DNA from: Delphinus delphis
Lineage: Eukaryota > Chordata > Mammalia > Artiodactyla > Delphinidae
NCBI RefSeq assembly: GCF_949987515.2
Contig: NC_082695.1
Coordinates: 88,618,104-88,682,103, forward strand
Direction of reading: 5' to 3'
Length of the DNA: 64,000 nucleotides
A model generated the notes under the pieces. It did not search any database, had not been told where the DNA came from, and saw only the letters and a program-made list of their open reading frames with translations. Shown here in pieces: positions 23,301-35,800 of the stretch (position 1 is its first letter; every line of letters begins with the position of its first letter). The position numbers and the translations under genes are program-made.

Positions 23301-24451
23301 GGACGCCCCCCAGCTCCTGCAGACGGCGAGGCAGCCCCAGCTCCAGGGCTGACCCCAGACCCCACCTACAAGTCGCTGTGGGAGCCCCAAGCCAGACAGG
23401 AGGCGAGGCCCCCGACCCGCTGCCTCAGGGGGCTCCAGTGGGCCTCTGGCCTCACTCCTAGGGTACTGGGGGCTCTGTGAAGGAGACAGAGCGTTTCTCC
23501 AGCCCTCCCCACCCCACCCCCCGCCGGGCACCACGCAGGCCCAGGGCCTGGGCACCAGGCCATGCCAGAGCCCACGATTGCTGCAGGATAATCCAACCTC
23601 CTGAGGCTGTGTCGGGCGTGGTTAGGTGACCACGGGGCCAGGTCGTCCCATCGGGGCCCTCCCCGTGCTGGAAGCCACCCCGTGGCACCAGCCCAGCCAT
23701 CAGATGCTGAGGACAGGCCTTTGGAACCGCTGGGAGGATGGGACAGGAGCCTTTGTTTCAGCAAACAGCTCGCAGATTCCTTCATGCGGTGGCGGCCGTC
23801 GTTGCCTGGAGACAGTGCAGAGCTTGGCGGCGGCGGGACGGGCTGCGAACCGGCCTGGGGGGAACAGCGCGTCCTCACGCAGGCTGCGCTCAGAGCCAGT
23901 ACTTCCTTTCCACGGAGGCTGGTGTTTGGCTTGCGAGTCGATTTTTTCCTTTAAGCTCATATGATTAAATCAAGACCCACATAATTAGTTATGGATTTCA
24001 TGACTGGGACTTCAAGTATTGAATTCACTAAGACATTTGGCAACAGCTTCGGAAGCTGGTGACAGAGCTTCTGCTGCGTGTGGGCACAGACACACACGTC
24101 GAGTTTGCCAGCCTGGAGCTGGGGTGAGAGCTTTGCTGCTTCCGACCTGTGTCAGTCAGGGTTCCCGGGAGAAACAAACGGAACCAGCGCAGCGGGCTGT
24201 CTCTCCTTGGTTCTCCCCTGTGGGACCCCTGGCCCACCGTGATGTGTGGAAGCACGGCACTGTCTGGTCACAGGCTCACAGCTGGAGGGATTTTGCCTCC
24301 GATGATTCGGCCTGGAGTCCCCCACCACCCGCCCCCGGCCTGCCTCGGATGATTTCAGGCCTTAGACTCTGAAGTGATTCAGACTTTGGGGGCTGTTGGA
24401 TGGAATGCAGGGGAGAAGGACATGAACTGGCAGCAGTGGGGTGCAGAGTGC
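20313..24451. other. GC-rich intron DNA without a recognised gene
   Basis: Numerous overlapping frames on both strands, none with a domain. 21228-21440 looks like an L1 3' remnant on the plus strand (gaatgaaacaagccaactgacc, tgattccactcacatgagg). No SINE is present. Confidence 0.5.
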
Positions 24452-24750
24452 TACCGGCTGAATGTCATGTCCCCCAGATTCACATGCTGAATCCTAACGC
24501 CCAGTGTGTCGGGGCCGGGAGGCCTCTGGGGGCGACGAGGTCATGAGGGTGGAGCCCTCGCGATGGGATTAGTGTCCCCGTAACAGTGACCGCAGAGCTC
24601 CCCTGCCCCTTCACCATGTGAGGACACAGTGAGAAGGTGCGTCCACGTACCAGGAGCAGGTCCTCAGCAGACACCGATTCTGCCTGGACCCCACGCGTCT
24701 GGCTCCAGAGCTGCGAAGGATGAACATCTGTTGTTTCAGCCCCGGCAGCA
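24452..24750 (+). mobile_element. MaLR-type LTR (ERVL-MaLR)
   Basis: Runs through the characteristic order: 'gaatgtcatgtcccccagattcac', 'aggtcatgagggtggagccctc', 'gatgggattagtgtcc', 'ccatgtgaggacacagtgag', 'catctgttgtttcagcc'. It is a solitary, decayed LTR with no internal genes beside it. Confidence 0.75.
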
Positions 24751-25761
24751 GCACAAACGGACTGCGCCGGCGGCAAAGGAGCCCCTGAGCCTGGGGACCT
24801 GGGCTTCTTTCCAGCTCCTGGCACAGCGTCTCCCGTCCACGACGTGTAAGAATGCTGCATTTGGGCCGCTGCCACAGGGCCGGACCACGGGGCTCTCCCA
24901 CCAGCATCCGCTGGGCACGGGGGCTGCACGTGACCTCCACCTCGTCCCAGGAGGCTCCGGTCCCCACCCAGCAGGGGAAGGTGGCTTCCCTGTGGAAACG
25001 CGGCCCGTGACCCTCTGTGTCCCATCGTCACACGCATGCGAATGGACTGGTGGTGCTGTCCTGACCTGGTGGCCACAGGGCCCAGTGGAGCTGAAAGGAA
25101 AAAGGAAGGATGGAAACGGGCCAGCAGCCTCTGCTGACACAGCCGCCCTGGGGCTGCAGGGAGCGCCCCTGTGACCCCAGGGCCCCCAGGGACTGAGCTG
25201 GGAACAGAGGCTCCCAGGACCACTGAAAACGGGTAATAGGTTTGGCTGGTTTATTTTCTTGTTTGCAAAGATCTGATCCAGGAACCACCAAAATGTGGTG
25301 GCAGCTACTCTGCTGTGGCAGAAGCTCATCTGAGAGCCAGACGTTCCTGGGCCAGGTGCTAACCCTGATCGTCGTTCTCTTCTGTAAAATGAGGGTGGTG
25401 GCTTCAGGGCTGCTGGGAAAGGCGAGGCTTCGGCCCCTCCCCCTGACGCGTCCCTTCTCCCCCCACCATGCCCCCACCACGCCGCCCAGAACTGTAGTCC
25501 AAGGCCCCTAGCAGTCATTGGCCGCCACGCTGGAGGGACCACTGCCTGTTTTCAAGGGAGACCCTCTTACGAGGCTCTTAGAGGCACTGGAAACCGAGCC
25601 AGATGTGCCAGGGGATAAACATGAAGCTCGGGACACTTTCCTCTACTTTCCATGTACATTTGGCAGGAAAAACGGGGGATTTTTGTTTTGAATTTGTGCT
25701 TTAGTCTGCGGGGAAAAAAAGACTTGTGCTCAAATGCCTAGAATAGAAGCTACAAGACTCT
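24751..25761. other. Noncoding intron, MIR-like piece
   Basis: The stretch 25350-25440 (gtcgttctcttctgtaaaatgagg) resembles a MIR in reverse. Nothing else is recognised. Confidence 0.4.
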
Positions 25762-26732
25762 TTTTTTTTTTAAAGACAATTTTTTAGAGCAGTTTCAAGT
25801 TCACAGCAAAATTGAGAGGAAGGTACAGAGATTTCCCATATGCCCCCTGCACCACCACCCCCAGATGCACAGCCTCTCCCAGCATCAGCGTCCCCAGAGC
25901 GTGGACGTTTGTTACAAATGATGAACCTACGCCGACATGTCATAATCACTCAAAGCCCAGAGTTTACATGAGCGTCACTCTGGGTAGTGTACGTTCTGTG
26001 GGTTTGGACAAATGTGAAATGACATGAATCCGCCATAATAGCCTCACACAGAATCGTTCCACTGCCCTAAAAATCCCCTGTGCTCCTCCCCCCCGCCCCC
26101 GCCGCCGTATTCATCCCTCCCTCCCCTTCCCCAGGCCCTGGCACCACTGATCTTTTTACTTTCTCCATAGTTTTGCCCTTTCCAGAATGTCCTATAGTTG
26201 AAATCCTCTTCAGATTGGCTTCTTTGACTTAGTAATATGCATTTAAGGTTTCTGCATATTTTTTTCGTGGCTTGGTAGCGCATTTCTTTTTGGCCTTGAA
26301 TGATGTTCCATTGTCTGAATGCGCCATAGTTTATTCATCACTGAAGGACTGAAGGGCATCTTTTGGTCGCTTCCGTTTGGCAGTTATGAATAAAGCTGCT
26401 CTACGCATCTCTGTGCAGGTTTTTGTGTGAACATGCGTTTTCGTTTCCTCTGGATAAATACCAAGGAGTGCAATTGCCGGATCGTCTGGTAAAACTATGT
26501 TTAGTTTTTTAAGGAAGCCCCAAAATGTCTTCCGAGGTGGCTGCACCATTTTTGCGTTCCCGCCAGCAGTGATGAGCGTTCCTGTGGCTCCACATCCTCG
26601 CCAGCCTTTCATGCTGTCAGTGCTCTGGGTTTTGGCCATGCTAACAGGTGTGGAGCGGTGTCTCGTTGTTTTACCTTGCATTTCCCTGATGACATAGGAT
26701 GTGGACCATCTTTTCACATGCTTATTTGCCAT
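25762..26732 (-). mobile_element. Older L1 3' part, minus strand
   Basis: A T run at 25762-25773 is followed by L1M 3' UTR, then ORF2 C-terminal sequence. A 133-codon minus frame at 26331-26732 still reads like the L1 ORF2 end (FLKKLNI, ALLGIYPEE). The younger L1 is inserted at its left limit. Confidence 0.85.
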
Positions 26733-27114
26733 CTGTATGTTTTCTTTTTTTTTTTGAATTTTATTTTATTTATTTTTTACACAGCAGGTTCTTATTATTT
26801 ATCTATTTTATACACATCAGTGTATACATGTCAATCCCAATCTCCCAATTCGTCCCACCCCCCCCACCCCCGCCCCCGCCACTTTCCCCCCTTGGTGTCC
26901 ATACGTTTGTGCTCTACATCTGTGTCTCTATTTCTGCCCTGCAAACCGGTTCATCTGTACCATTTTTCTAGGTTCCACATATATGCGTTAATATACGATA
27001 TTTGATTTTCTCTTTCTGACTTACTTCACTCTGTATGACAGTCTCTAGATCCATCCACATCTGTACAAATGACCCAGTTTCATTCCTTTTTATGGCTGAG
27101 TGATATTCCATTGT

Positions 27115-30100
27115 CTATATGTACCCCAACTTCTTTATCCATTCGTCTGTCGATGGGCATTTAGGTTGCTTCCATGACCTGGCTATTGTAAATAGTGCTG
27201 CAATGCACATTGGGGTACATGACTCTTTTTGAATTATGGTTTTCTCAGGGTATATGCCCAGTAGTGGGATTGCTGGGTCATATGGCAATTCTATATTTAG
27301 TTTTTTAAGGAACCTCCATACTGTTCTCCATAGTGGCTGTATCAATTTCATTCCCACCAACAGTGCAAGAGGGTTCCTTTTCTCCACACCCTCTCCAGCA
27401 TTTGTTGTTTGTAGATTTTCTGATGATGCCCATTCTAACTGGTGTGAGGTGGTACCTCATTGTAGTTTCGATTTGCATTTCTCTAATAATTAGTGATGTT
27501 GAGCAGCTTTTCATGTGCTTCTTGGCCATCTGTATGTCTTCTTTGGAGAAATGTCTATTTAGGTCTTCTGCCCATTTTCTGATTGGGTTGTTTGTTTTTT
27601 TAAGATTGAGCTGCATGAGCTGTTTATATATTTTGGAGATTAATCCGTTGTCTGTTGATTCGTTTGCAAATATTTTCTCCCATTCTGAGGGTTGTCTTTT
27701 CGTCTTGTTTATGGTTTCCTTTCCTTTGCAAAAGCTTTTAAGTTTCATTAGGTCCCATTTGTTTATTTTTGTTTTTATTTCCATTACTCTAGGAGGTGGA
27801 TCAAAAAAGATCTTGCTGTGATTTATGTCAAAGAGTGTTCTTCCTATGTTTTCTTCTAAGAGTTTTATAGTGTCCAGTGTTACATTTAGGTCTCTAATCC
27901 ATTTTGAGTTTATTTTTGTGTATGGTGTTAGGGAGTGTTCTAATTTCATTCTTTTACATGTAGCTGTCCAGTTTTCCCAGCACCACTTATTGAAGAGACT
28001 GTCTTTTCTCCATTGTATATCCTTTCCTCCTTTGTCATAGATTAGTTGACCATAGGTGCGTGGGTTTATCTCTGGGCTTTCTATCCTGTTCCATTGATCT
28101 ATATGTCTGTTTTTGTGCCAGTACCGTATTTTCTTGCTTACTGTAGCTTTGTAGTGTAGTCTGAAGTCAGGGAGTCTGATTCCTCCAGCTCCGTTTTTTT
28201 CCCTCAAAATTGCTTTGGCTGTTTGGGGTCTTTTGTGTCTCCATACAAATTTTAAGATTTTTTGTTCTAGTTCTGTAAAGAATGCCACTGGTAATGTGAT
28301 AGGGATTTCACTGAATCTGTAGATTGCTTTGGGTAGTGTAGTCATTTTCACAATATTCATTCTTCCAGTCCAAGAACATGGTATATCTCTCCATCTGTTT
28401 GTGTCATCTTTGATTTCTGTCATCAGTGTCTTATTGTTTTCTGCATACAGGTCTTTTACCTCCTTAGGTAGGTTTATTCCTAGATATTTATTCTTTTTGT
28501 TGCAATGGTGAATGGGATTGTTTCCTTAATTTTTCTTTCTGATCTTTCGTTGTTAGTATATAGGAATGCAAGAGATTTCTGTGCATTAATTTTGTATCCT
28601 GCAACTTTACCAGATTCATTGATGAGCTCTAGTAGTTTTCTGGTGGCATCTTTAGGATTATCTATGTATAATATCATATCATCTGCAAATAGTGACAGTT
28701 TTACTTCTTCTTTTCCAATTTGGATTCCTTTTATCTCTTTTTCTTCTCTGATTGCCATGGCTAGGACTTCCAAAACTATGTTGAATAATAGTGGTAAGAG
28801 TGGACACCCTTGTCTCGTTCCTGATCTTAGAGGGAATGCTTTCAGTTTTTCACCGTTGAGAGTGATGTTTGCTCTGGATTTGTCGTATATGCCCTTTATT
28901 ATGTTGAGGTAGGTTCCCTCTCAGAGTTTTTGTCATAAATGGGTGTTGAATTTTGTCAAAAACTTTTTCTGCATCTGTTGAGATAATCATATGGTTTTTC
29001 TTCTTCAATTTGTTAATATGATGTATCACATTGATTGATTTGCATATATTGAAGAGTCCTTGCATCCCTGGGATAAATCCCACTTGATCATAGTGTATGA
29101 TACTTTTAATGTGTTGGATTCTGTTTGCTAGTTTTTTGTTTGTTTGTTTGTTTGTTTTGCAGTATGCGGGCCTCTCACTGTTGTGGCCTCTCCCGTTGCG
29201 GAGCACAGGCTCCGGACATGCAGGCTCAGCAGCCATGGCTCACGGGCCCAGCCGCTCCGTGGCATGTGGGATCTTCCCGGACCGGGGCACGAACCCGTGT
29301 CCCCTGCATCGGCAGGCGGACTCCCAACCACTGCGCCACCAGGGAAGCCCTGTTTGGTAGTACTTTGTTGAGGATTTTTGCATCTGTATTCATCAGTGAT
29401 ATTGGTGTGTAATTTTCTTTTTTTTTAGTATCTTTGTCTGGTTTTGGTATCAGGGTGATGGTGGCCTCATAGAATGAGTCTGGGAGTGTTCCTTCCTCTG
29501 CGATTTTTTGGAAGAGTTTGAGAAGGATAGGTGTTAGCTCTTCTTTAAATGTTTGCTAGAATTCACCTGTGAAGCCATCTGATCCTGGACTTATGTTTGT
29601 TGGAAGATTTTTAATCACAGTTTCAATTTCGTTACTTGTGATTGGTCTGTTCATATTTTCTATTCCTTCCTGGTTCAGTCTTGGAAGGTTGTACCTTTCT
29701 AAGAATTTGTCCATTTCTTCCAGGTTGTCCATTTTGTTGGCACAGAGTTGCTTGCAGTAGTCTCTTATGATGCTTTGTATTTCTGCGGTGTCTGTTGTAA
29801 CTTCTCCTTTTTCATTTCTAATTTTATTGACTTGAGTTCTCTCCCTCTTTTTCTTGATGGGTCTGGTTAAAGGTTTATCAATTTTGTTTATCTTCTCAAA
29901 GAAGCAGCTTTTAGTTTTATTCATCTTTGCTATTGTTTTCTTTGTTTCTGTTTCATTTATTTCTGCTCTGACCTTTATGATTCCTTTCCTTCTACTAACT
30001 TTGGGTTTTGTTTGTTCTTCTTTCTCTAGTCCCTTTAGGTGTAAGGTTAGATTGTTTATTTGAGATTTTTCTTGTTTCTTGAGGTAGGATTGGATTTCCC

Positions 30101-30996
30101 TCTTTCCCCTTCCCTCTTAGAACTGCTTTTGCTGCATCCCGTAGGTTTCGGATCATCATGTTTTCATTGTCATTTGTCTCTAGATATTTTTTGATTTTCT
30201 CTTTGATTTCTTCAGTGATCTCTTGGTTATTTAGTAACGTGTTGTTTAGCCTCCATATGTTTGTGTTTTTTATGTTTTTTTCCCTGTAATTGATTTCTAA
30301 TCTCATAGTGTTGTGGTCAGAAAAGATGCTTGATATGATTTCAATTTTCTTAAATTTACTGAGGCTTGATTTGTGACCCAAGATGTGATCTATCCTGGAG
30401 AATGTTCTGTGTGCACTTGAGAAGAAAGTGTAATCTGCTGTTTTTGGATGGAACGTCGTATAAATATCAATTAAATCTATCTGGTCTATTGTGCCATTTC
30501 AAGCTTGTGTTTCCTTATTAATTTTCTGTCTGGATGGTCTGTCCATTGGTGTGAGTGAGGTCTTAAATTTCCCCACTATTACTGTGTTACTGTCGATTTC
30601 CTCTTTTATAGCTGTTAGCAGTTGCCTTATGTATTGAGGTGCTCCTGTGTCGGGTGCACATATATCTATAATTGTTATATCTTCTTGGATTGATCCCTTG
30701 ATCGTTATGAAGTGTCCTTCCCTGTCTCTTGTAACATTCTTTATTTTAAAGTCTATTTTATCGTATATGAGTATTGCTACTCCAGATTTCTTTTGATTTC
30801 CATTTGCATGGAATATCTTTTTCCATCCCCTCACTTTCAGTCTCTGTGTGTCCCTAGGTCTAAAGTGGGTCTCTTGCAGACAGCATATAGATGGGTCTTG
30901 TTTTTGTATCCATTCAGCGAGCCTGTGTCTTTTGGTTGGAGCATTTAATCCATTCACGTTTAAGGTAATTATCGATATGTATGTTCCTATTACCAT
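27115..30996 (-). pseudogene. L1 ORF2 (endonuclease-reverse transcriptase), broken
   Basis: Pieces in order: endonuclease domain (30996-30499, ITLNVNGLNAP, CCLQETHF), linker (30381-29995), RT start (29924-29556), RT (29236-28850 and 28773-28480, with FADD), and C-terminal part (28423-27305, 27387-27115). An in-frame TGA lies at 30501-30499, there are several frame changes, and a SINE sits at 29133-29350. The endonuclease GDFN motif reads GKFK, which alone should abolish cutting. Confidence 0.9.
29133..29350 (-). mobile_element. CHR-family SINE nested in the L1, minus strand
   Basis: The tail is (TTTG)n at 29135-29158 and the head ends ccaccagggaagccc. Flanks TGTTTGCTAGT (29122-29132) and TGTTTGGTAGT (29351-29361) form a duplication with one mismatch. 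It is younger than the L1 it interrupts. Confidence 0.94.
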
Positions 30997-31054
30997 TTTC
31001 TTAATTGTTATGGGTTTGTTTTTGTAGGTCCTTTTCTTCTCTTGTGTTTCCCAC

Positions 31055-31931
31055 TTAGAGGAGTTCCTTTAGCATTTGTTGTAGAGCTGGTTTGGTGGTG
31101 CTGAATTCTCTTAGCTTTTGCTTGTCTGTAAAGCTTTTGATTTCTCCATTGAATCTGAATGAGATCCTTGCCGGGTAGAGTAATCTTGGTCGTAGGTTCT
31201 TCCCTTTCATCACTTTAAATATATCACACCAGTTCCTTCTGGCTTGTAGAGTTTCTGCTGAGAAATCAGCTGTTAACCTTATGGGAGTTCCCTTGTATGT
31301 TATTTGTCGTTTTTCCCTTGTTGTTTTCAATAATTTTTCTTTGTCTTTAAGTTTTGTCAATTTGATTACTATGTGTCTTGGCGTGTTTCTCCTTGGGTTT
31401 ACCCTGCCTGGGACTCTGCATTTCCTGGACTTGGGTGGCTATTTCCCTTCCCATGTTAGGGAAGTTTTCGACTATAATCTCTTCAAGTATTTTCTTGGGT
31501 CCTTTCTCTCTCTCTTCTCCTTCTGGGACCCCTGTAATGCGAATGTTGTTGCATTTAATGTTGTCCCAGAGGTCTCTTAGGCTGTCTTCATTTGTTTTCA
31601 TTCTTTTTTCTTTATTCTGTTCCATTGCAGTGAATTCCACCATTCTGTCTTCCAGGTCACTTATCCGTTCTTCTGCCTCAGTTATTCTGCTATTGATTCC
31701 TTCTAGTGTAGTTTTCATTTCAGTTACTGTATTGTTCTTCTCTGTTTGTTTGTTCTTTAATTCTTCTAGGTCTTTGTTAAACATTTCTTGCATTTTCTCG
31801 ATCTTCACCTCCGTTCTTTTTCCGAGGTCCTGGATCACCTTCACTATCGTTATTCTGAATTCTTTTTCTGGAAGGTTGCCTATCTCCACTTCATTCAGTT
31901 GTTTTTCTGGGGCTTTATCTTGTTCCTTCAT
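31055..31931 (-). pseudogene. L1 ORF1 (RNA-binding chaperone), broken
   Basis: ORF1p is the trimeric RNA-binding protein of the L1 particle. The N-terminal part (31931-31347) has a coiled coil (ISDLEDRMVEF) and the RRM-like start (NIRITGVPEGEE). The C-terminal domain lies in a different frame at 31360-31055 (PIRLTADFSAETLQARRNW). A frame change near 31350-31360 splits them. Confidence 0.88.
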
Positions 31932-32867
31932 CTGGTACGTAGCCTTCTGCCTTTTAATCTTGTCTATCTTTCTGTGAATGTGGTTTTCGTTCCACAGGCT
32001 GCGGGACTGTAGTTCTTGCTTCTGCTGTCTGCCCTCTGGTGGATGAGGCTGTCTAAGAGGCTTGTGTAAGTTTCCTGATGTGAGGGATTGGTGGCGGGTA
32101 GAGCTGACTGTTGCTCTGGTGGGCAGAGCTCAGTGAAACTTTAATCCGCTAGTCTGCTGATGGGTAGGGCTGGGTTCCTTCCCTGTTGGTTGTTTGGCCT
32201 GAGGCAACCCAGCACTGGAGCCTACCCAGCTCTTTGGTGGGGCTAATAACAGACTCTGGGAGGGCTCACGCCAAGGAGTACTTCCCAGAACTTCTGCTGC
32301 CAGTGTCCTTGTCCCTTGGTGAGCCACAGCCACCCCCTGCCTCTGCAGGAGACCCTCCAACACTGGCAGGTAGGTCTGGTTCAGTCTCCCCTGGGGTCAC
32401 TGTTCCTTCCCCTGGGTCCCGATGCACACACTACTTTGCGTGTGCCCTCCAAGAGTGGAGTCTCTTTCCCCCAGTCCTGCTGAAGTCCTGCAGTCAATTC
32501 CCACTAGGCTTCAAAGTCTGATTCTCTAGGAATTCCTCCTGCCGTTGCCGGACCCCCAGGTTGGGAAGCCTGACGTGGGGCTCAGAACCTTCACTCCAGT
32601 GGGTGGACTTCTGTGGTATAAGTGTTCTCCAGTCTATGGGACACCCACGCAGCAGTTATGGGATTTGATTTTATTGTGATTGCGCCCCTCCTACCGTCTC
32701 ACTGTGGCTTCTCCTTTGTCTTGGACGTGGGGTATCTTTTGGTGAGTTCCAGTGTCTTCCTGTCGATCACTGTTCAGCAGGTAGTTGTGATTCCGGTGCT
32801 GTCGCAAGAGGGACTGAGCACACGTCCTTCTACTCCGCCGTCTGAACCAATGCCCTGTATGTTTTCT

Positions 32868-35800
32868 CTTCTCCCACATTTGCTGTGAGAACCTCATTGA
32901 CCTCCTGGTGGTTAATCTCACAGTGTCGAGGGCCTCCCCTGACAGGGTCCCCTGGAGCTTCTAACTCTCAGACTTGTTCACCCTGAGCCTCCAGCAATTG
33001 GAAAATCACAGTCGGGTTTTCCTGCCTGGCACTGGTTCTCACGGCAGCTTCGAGTCTCTGCCCCAGGAAGCGGGACTCCCTGCGTCCACCCGTCTGTCTC
33101 TCCAGTCCTCGGGGGGCAGTGATTTGCCCTGTGACCTCACCTCTCTTACGGCCCAAGAAGAGTTGTTGACTCTCCAGTCTGTTCAGATTTTCAGTTGTTG
33201 TTTGGAGGGAGCGGCGACTGCCAAGCTCTTGACGTGCAGAACTGGAAGCCGGTCCCAAGGTTCTCTGTGTCATAATCTGGCCAAGGCCTTTGGTTCACCT
33301 TCTCTGTCACCGGAAGAGGCAAAACTGGGTGTTGGTTAAGTTCTCAGACTTAAATGCAGACCAGGGCTCCCGCCCCAGCTCTTGTAACCCACTGCTGAAG
33401 ACCTGACAACACTTCCACGTCCTTTCAGAGCCAAAGTTTCCTCGTCTGTGAAATGCAGATACTTCAGAGCTGCTGAGGCTAAACTGAATAATGCTTGGAA
33501 ACTGCTGTGGACGGCGCTTTGCACACAGAATCCAGTGACAGCTTTTTACCCTTTTGCAAACAAGATGCTAAAGCACGTGCGGGATACGGGGTGGGCGGCG
33601 GCGACGAGGCCGCGTCCAGGCACTGACTCTCCTTCTCCAGACACTGGTTTCTGTAAACGACACAGTGGGAGTTGTCGGTCCGCAGTGGGAGCAGAGGGGA
33701 AGCCAGGCCGAAGGGGCAGCTGGGGAATCAGACGACCGGCCCCTGCATGGCTGTCAGCAGGTGCCTCATCGCACTCAGGATGTGACCCGGGCCCAGGGCG
33801 GGGGCCTCCGTCTCCCCAGCTGGTGTGGAGACCATGGGGCAGGGTGACTGGGAAGCCGCTGTGCCAGGAAACAGCCCTCTGGTCGCTTCCCCACCCTCCC
33901 TCCTGGTGCCACCGGGGGTCCCCATGCCACCCCCGCACCCCAAGTCTGCACTGACCCCCTCCGGCCTCCAGGGGCGAGACTGGCCACTGCCCTCGGCTTC
34001 AAGTGAGGAGGCCTGAGTCCTGGTCTCCCGACACAGCCACCTCGATCGGGCCCTCGGACAGTCTCTCGCTCCAGGACAGAGCGGAGAGAGAAGCGGACAG
34101 AGGAGAAAGCGGTGGAGCCCAGCGGGCCTCCCTGAGCCCGTCCCCACCCAGCCCGTCCCCACTGAGGCCCCTCCCTGGCCCCAGGCGGGGAGGACGGGCG
34201 TCACCTCGTGTTGCAGTCAGTGCCAGGGGACCCGTGCCTCGCTCCTCCACGGCAGCCGGTGTCGGGGCAGCTGTGAGAACCTTGAACGTGCCTGGAAATG
34301 AGTGGCGATCAAGGGTGTCTCCCAGCGTACGCGAGGCCATGGCCTCAGCACTTCCCTCACGGGCTTGAGGTATTTTGCTTTTTAAAAGCTGCACGTTGAA
34401 GGCAGCAAAATTCATCCAGCACCAGCCAGTTAGCGGGAACAGACCTGAGCACATAACATGAAGGAATTTTTTAATGAGAAAACGTTAACTGTTGTAATTC
34501 AGCAAACTGGCTGTTCCCAGAACCCCAACTTCTCATTTATCAGCGCCCACAAGCTCTTTGGTGAGTGAGGGTCAGGGTTACCCCAGCGGGTCGGCTTTGT
34601 TTGTGAAATCCCCACACTGGCAGCTCCTAGGGAAGCGGGCTGTGCCCCAAGGAGCAAGGTCTCAGCGGAGACTGGGGGACTGGGAGAGCTGCTGTTTTCT
34701 GATGTGACCTGGCAGTGAGCATCTTGAGAAATAAACCCTGCGCTCCTGTGAGAACGGCCACGTGGGCTCGGCTGGGTGCAGAGCTGGGAGAAAACAGCCA
34801 CCGCACCGCAGATCCTGTCCTGGATGCGGTCAGCCAGGCCCCTCGCCCGCCCAGCGCGCCTGCCCAGACGGCCTGTCCCTCTGCTCCCACCAGCCTGACG
34901 CGTACCCACGCTTCAGAGTGTTTTCCTGGTTGTAAACGTGATGCTCCTTCTTTACGGAAGCGTGGCAGGTACAGAGCCGTGTACAGAACAAAGTGAAAAT
35001 CAGATGAGAGGTGGTTGCTGAAGCCTGAGTGCATTTCACTGCCTCTGTTCCCGAAGCCGCTTCGTGAAACTGTAAAAGTGGTGCAGTAGTGCCTTGTGGC
35101 CACTTGGCTCCCGTAACAGTAACGTCAAAGCGGTCCGGTTATTTGGTAATTTTAAGCGCTCCCTCCCTGCAGCTCTCGTTTCCAGCCCTTCCTGTCACAT
35201 CTGCTAACGGATCTTCCACCGCTCGACCACTCTGCTCACTAGGTCCTCAGCTGTACCTGTCGGGGGCGGGGCTGTGAGCCCACGCCCCGAACGCTGCCCC
35301 AAGGGGCCCTTGCGATGCCTTCGTGGGCTCCAGCCCCTGGACCCTGGGCCCGGCCGGTGCTGGGCGACCTGATAACAGTTTGCCTGGCTTTTTACGTGTG
35401 CATTCGCTCACTACAGGCTGTCCTCTTTTCGCATCTCCACCTGCATTTGCACTTCCGACGATTTCCTTCTTCATCCACCTGCCTTGGGTTGTTTGTTCTT
35501 GAGTCGGTGTGTGCGTTGCGGACGTTCCCCCAGTGTGATGACACACATCTACTGCGCCCCTCCTGAGCGAGAGGGGCTGCCAGCCTCCGGCCGGGGTCCC
35601 CCGCCACGCACGCCCCCGCTCAGCCTTCCCTGCCCGCCTGACCCTCCGTCCTCTGCCCCAAGGATGTCCGTGCAGTGTTGGCACGGCCCTGGGTCCTGCA
35701 GAAAACCTTGGCTGGTCCTGCGGGTCCACAGCGCTGCCGCTGCTGCGGTGGCCGTGATGGGCAGGGCCCCTGCCCCTGGCCCCGTGCATTTGTGCCTTCA

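Larger units (their letters stand above)
26746..32854 (-). mobile_element. Full-length L1 retrotransposon, minus strand, dead
   Basis: The 3' end is at 26746 (T run, then L1 3' UTR 'acacagcaggttcttatta') and the 5' end at 32854, where the minus strand reads GACGGCGGAGTAGAAGGACG, a usual L1 5' start. Thus 5' UTR, ORF1, ORF2 and 3' UTR are all present; length is about 5.9 kb without the nested SINE. The 13-base target-site duplication CTGTATGTTTTCT is perfect at 26733-26745 and 32855-32867. Both ORFs are broken by stops and frame changes, so it cannot move on its own. Confidence 0.95.

Noticed and set aside
27305..28423. 372-codon minus frame that looks like a conserved protein
   Set aside because: It is the C-terminal part of L1 ORF2, part of a broken retrotransposon, not a host gene.
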